Below, in pieces: positions 63,301 through 64,000 of a DNA stretch of 64,000 nucleotides; position 1 is the stretch's first letter, and each line of letters begins with the position of its first letter. Origin of the DNA: Eutreptiella sp. 'Long Island Sound 2002'. Lineage: Eukaryota; Euglenozoa; Euglenophyceae; Eutreptiales; Eutreptiaceae. Both the position numbers and the translations under genes were made by a program. The stretch is taken from positions 18,251,420 through 18,315,419 of the forward strand of contig OZ038387.1 of NCBI GenBank assembly GCA_964036045.1, written 5' to 3'. The notes under the pieces were generated by a model that saw nothing but the letters and a program-made list of their open reading frames with translations, did no database searches and was not told where the DNA came from.

Positions 63301-64000
63301 TGATCCGGCCCCGGGTGCCCTTGGCCTTGGCGCTGTGTGTTGTTTGTCTTGTTGTCCTCGCGCTTCTCGGCCCTCCGTGCGCTCTCGCTCCTTTTGTGTT
63401 GCCCGCCTGGCTGTTGGTTGTTGCCTGGTGGTTGCCTCCCCCCCCCCCTTTTGTGTCTCGCCGTTCTTCTTGCCGCCGCTCCGTTCCTTGTGTTTTTTTT
63501 TTCCTTGTCCGCGTCCCCGTTGTCTCTCGCTTTCTCTGCTTTCCGGCCCCGGGTGCCTTGGGCCTTGGCGCTGTGCTTTGCGTTTTTTTTTTCCTCCTGC
63601 CTCTCGGCTCTCCGTGCGCTCTCGCTTTTTCTTTTTTTTCCTGCTTGGCCGTTGGCTGCTCCTTGGTGCTTGGTGCCCTCCCCCCCCCCTTCCTTTGTGT
63701 CTGGCTGGTTTCGTCGCTGCCGCTCGCTGCCCCCCTTTTTTGTTTCTTCTTTCCCTGCGTGCGGCCCCGTTGTCTTTGGCTTTCTCTGGTTTCCGGCCCC
63801 GGGTGCCCCGGGCCTTGGCGCTGTGTGTTGTTTGCTTTGTGGGCCTCCCGCTTCTCGGCTCTCTGTGCGCTCTCTTTTTTTTTTTCATGTCTCGCCTGGC
63901 CGTTGGTTGCTCCCTGGTGGTTGCTGCCCCCCCCCCCCCCCTGCTGCTTGGTGCTCCGTTCTTTTTTTTTTTGCGTTCTGCGCCCCCGTTGTCTCCGGCT
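63301..64000. repeat. Pyrimidine-rich tandem repeats, about 245 bp
   Basis: The landmark GGCCCCGGGTGCC recurs at about 63308, 63545 and 63797, followed each time by TTGGCGCTGTG, a CTTCTCGGC or CTCTCGGC segment, TGCGCTCTC, and long T and C runs. Spacings are about 237 and 252 bp. The array continues past the window end. Confidence 0.8.

Overview
This is a eukaryotic, transposon-saturated window with no confidently recognisable host gene. Two families of Ty3/Gypsy LTR retrotransposons with C-terminal chromodomains (chromoviruses), strong G+C bias, polypyrimidine tracts and a Kozak-type start (GCCATGG) suggest a large repeat-rich genome. A green alga or other protist is plausible, but the sequence does not prove it.

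The left two thirds is a nest. The outermost host is an old, broken family-B chromovirus on the + strand (B1). Its pieces lie at 1-1628 (gag 5' part), 24415-25306 (gag 3' part), 25307-28591 and 35366-37857 (pol), 37858-38395 and 55583-about 56505 (3' non-coding tail). Four things sit inside B1: (i) a tandem pair of family-A chromoviruses on the - strand sharing a middle LTR (A1 1629-12973, A2 12190-24414), with A2 itself carrying a 959-bp DNA transposon (15873-16831); (ii) a 6,774-bp GC-rich insertion of unknown type (28592-35365), flanked by a 792-bp direct duplication of B1 pol; (iii) a complete, young family-B element (B2, 38396-55582) with 2,944-bp LTRs and a TTAA target-site duplication; (iv) sequence loss at the A/B1 junction.

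In both retrotransposon families Gag and Pol lie in one reading frame separated by a single stop codon: UGA followed by CGG in both A copies, and UAG with an identical downstream foldable segment in both B copies. This points to stop-codon readthrough as the Gag-Pol expression strategy. B2 has intact gag and pol frames; A1, A2 and B1 are pseudogenised, mostly by C-to-T type nonsense changes.

The right end (about 57625-62470) is a 4.8-kb minisatellite with a period near 127 bp that is free of stop codons over long stretches in all six frames. It is followed by a GC-rich stretch and then about 245-bp pyrimidine-rich tandem repeats that run off the window.

The best candidate for an undescribed system is the 6.8-kb insertion at 28592-35365. 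It has a long zinc-ribbon-containing reading frame, a second frame starting in a TGATG stop/start overlap, 53-residue repeats, a His-rich tract, structured 3' sequence and an exceptionally long flanking duplication.
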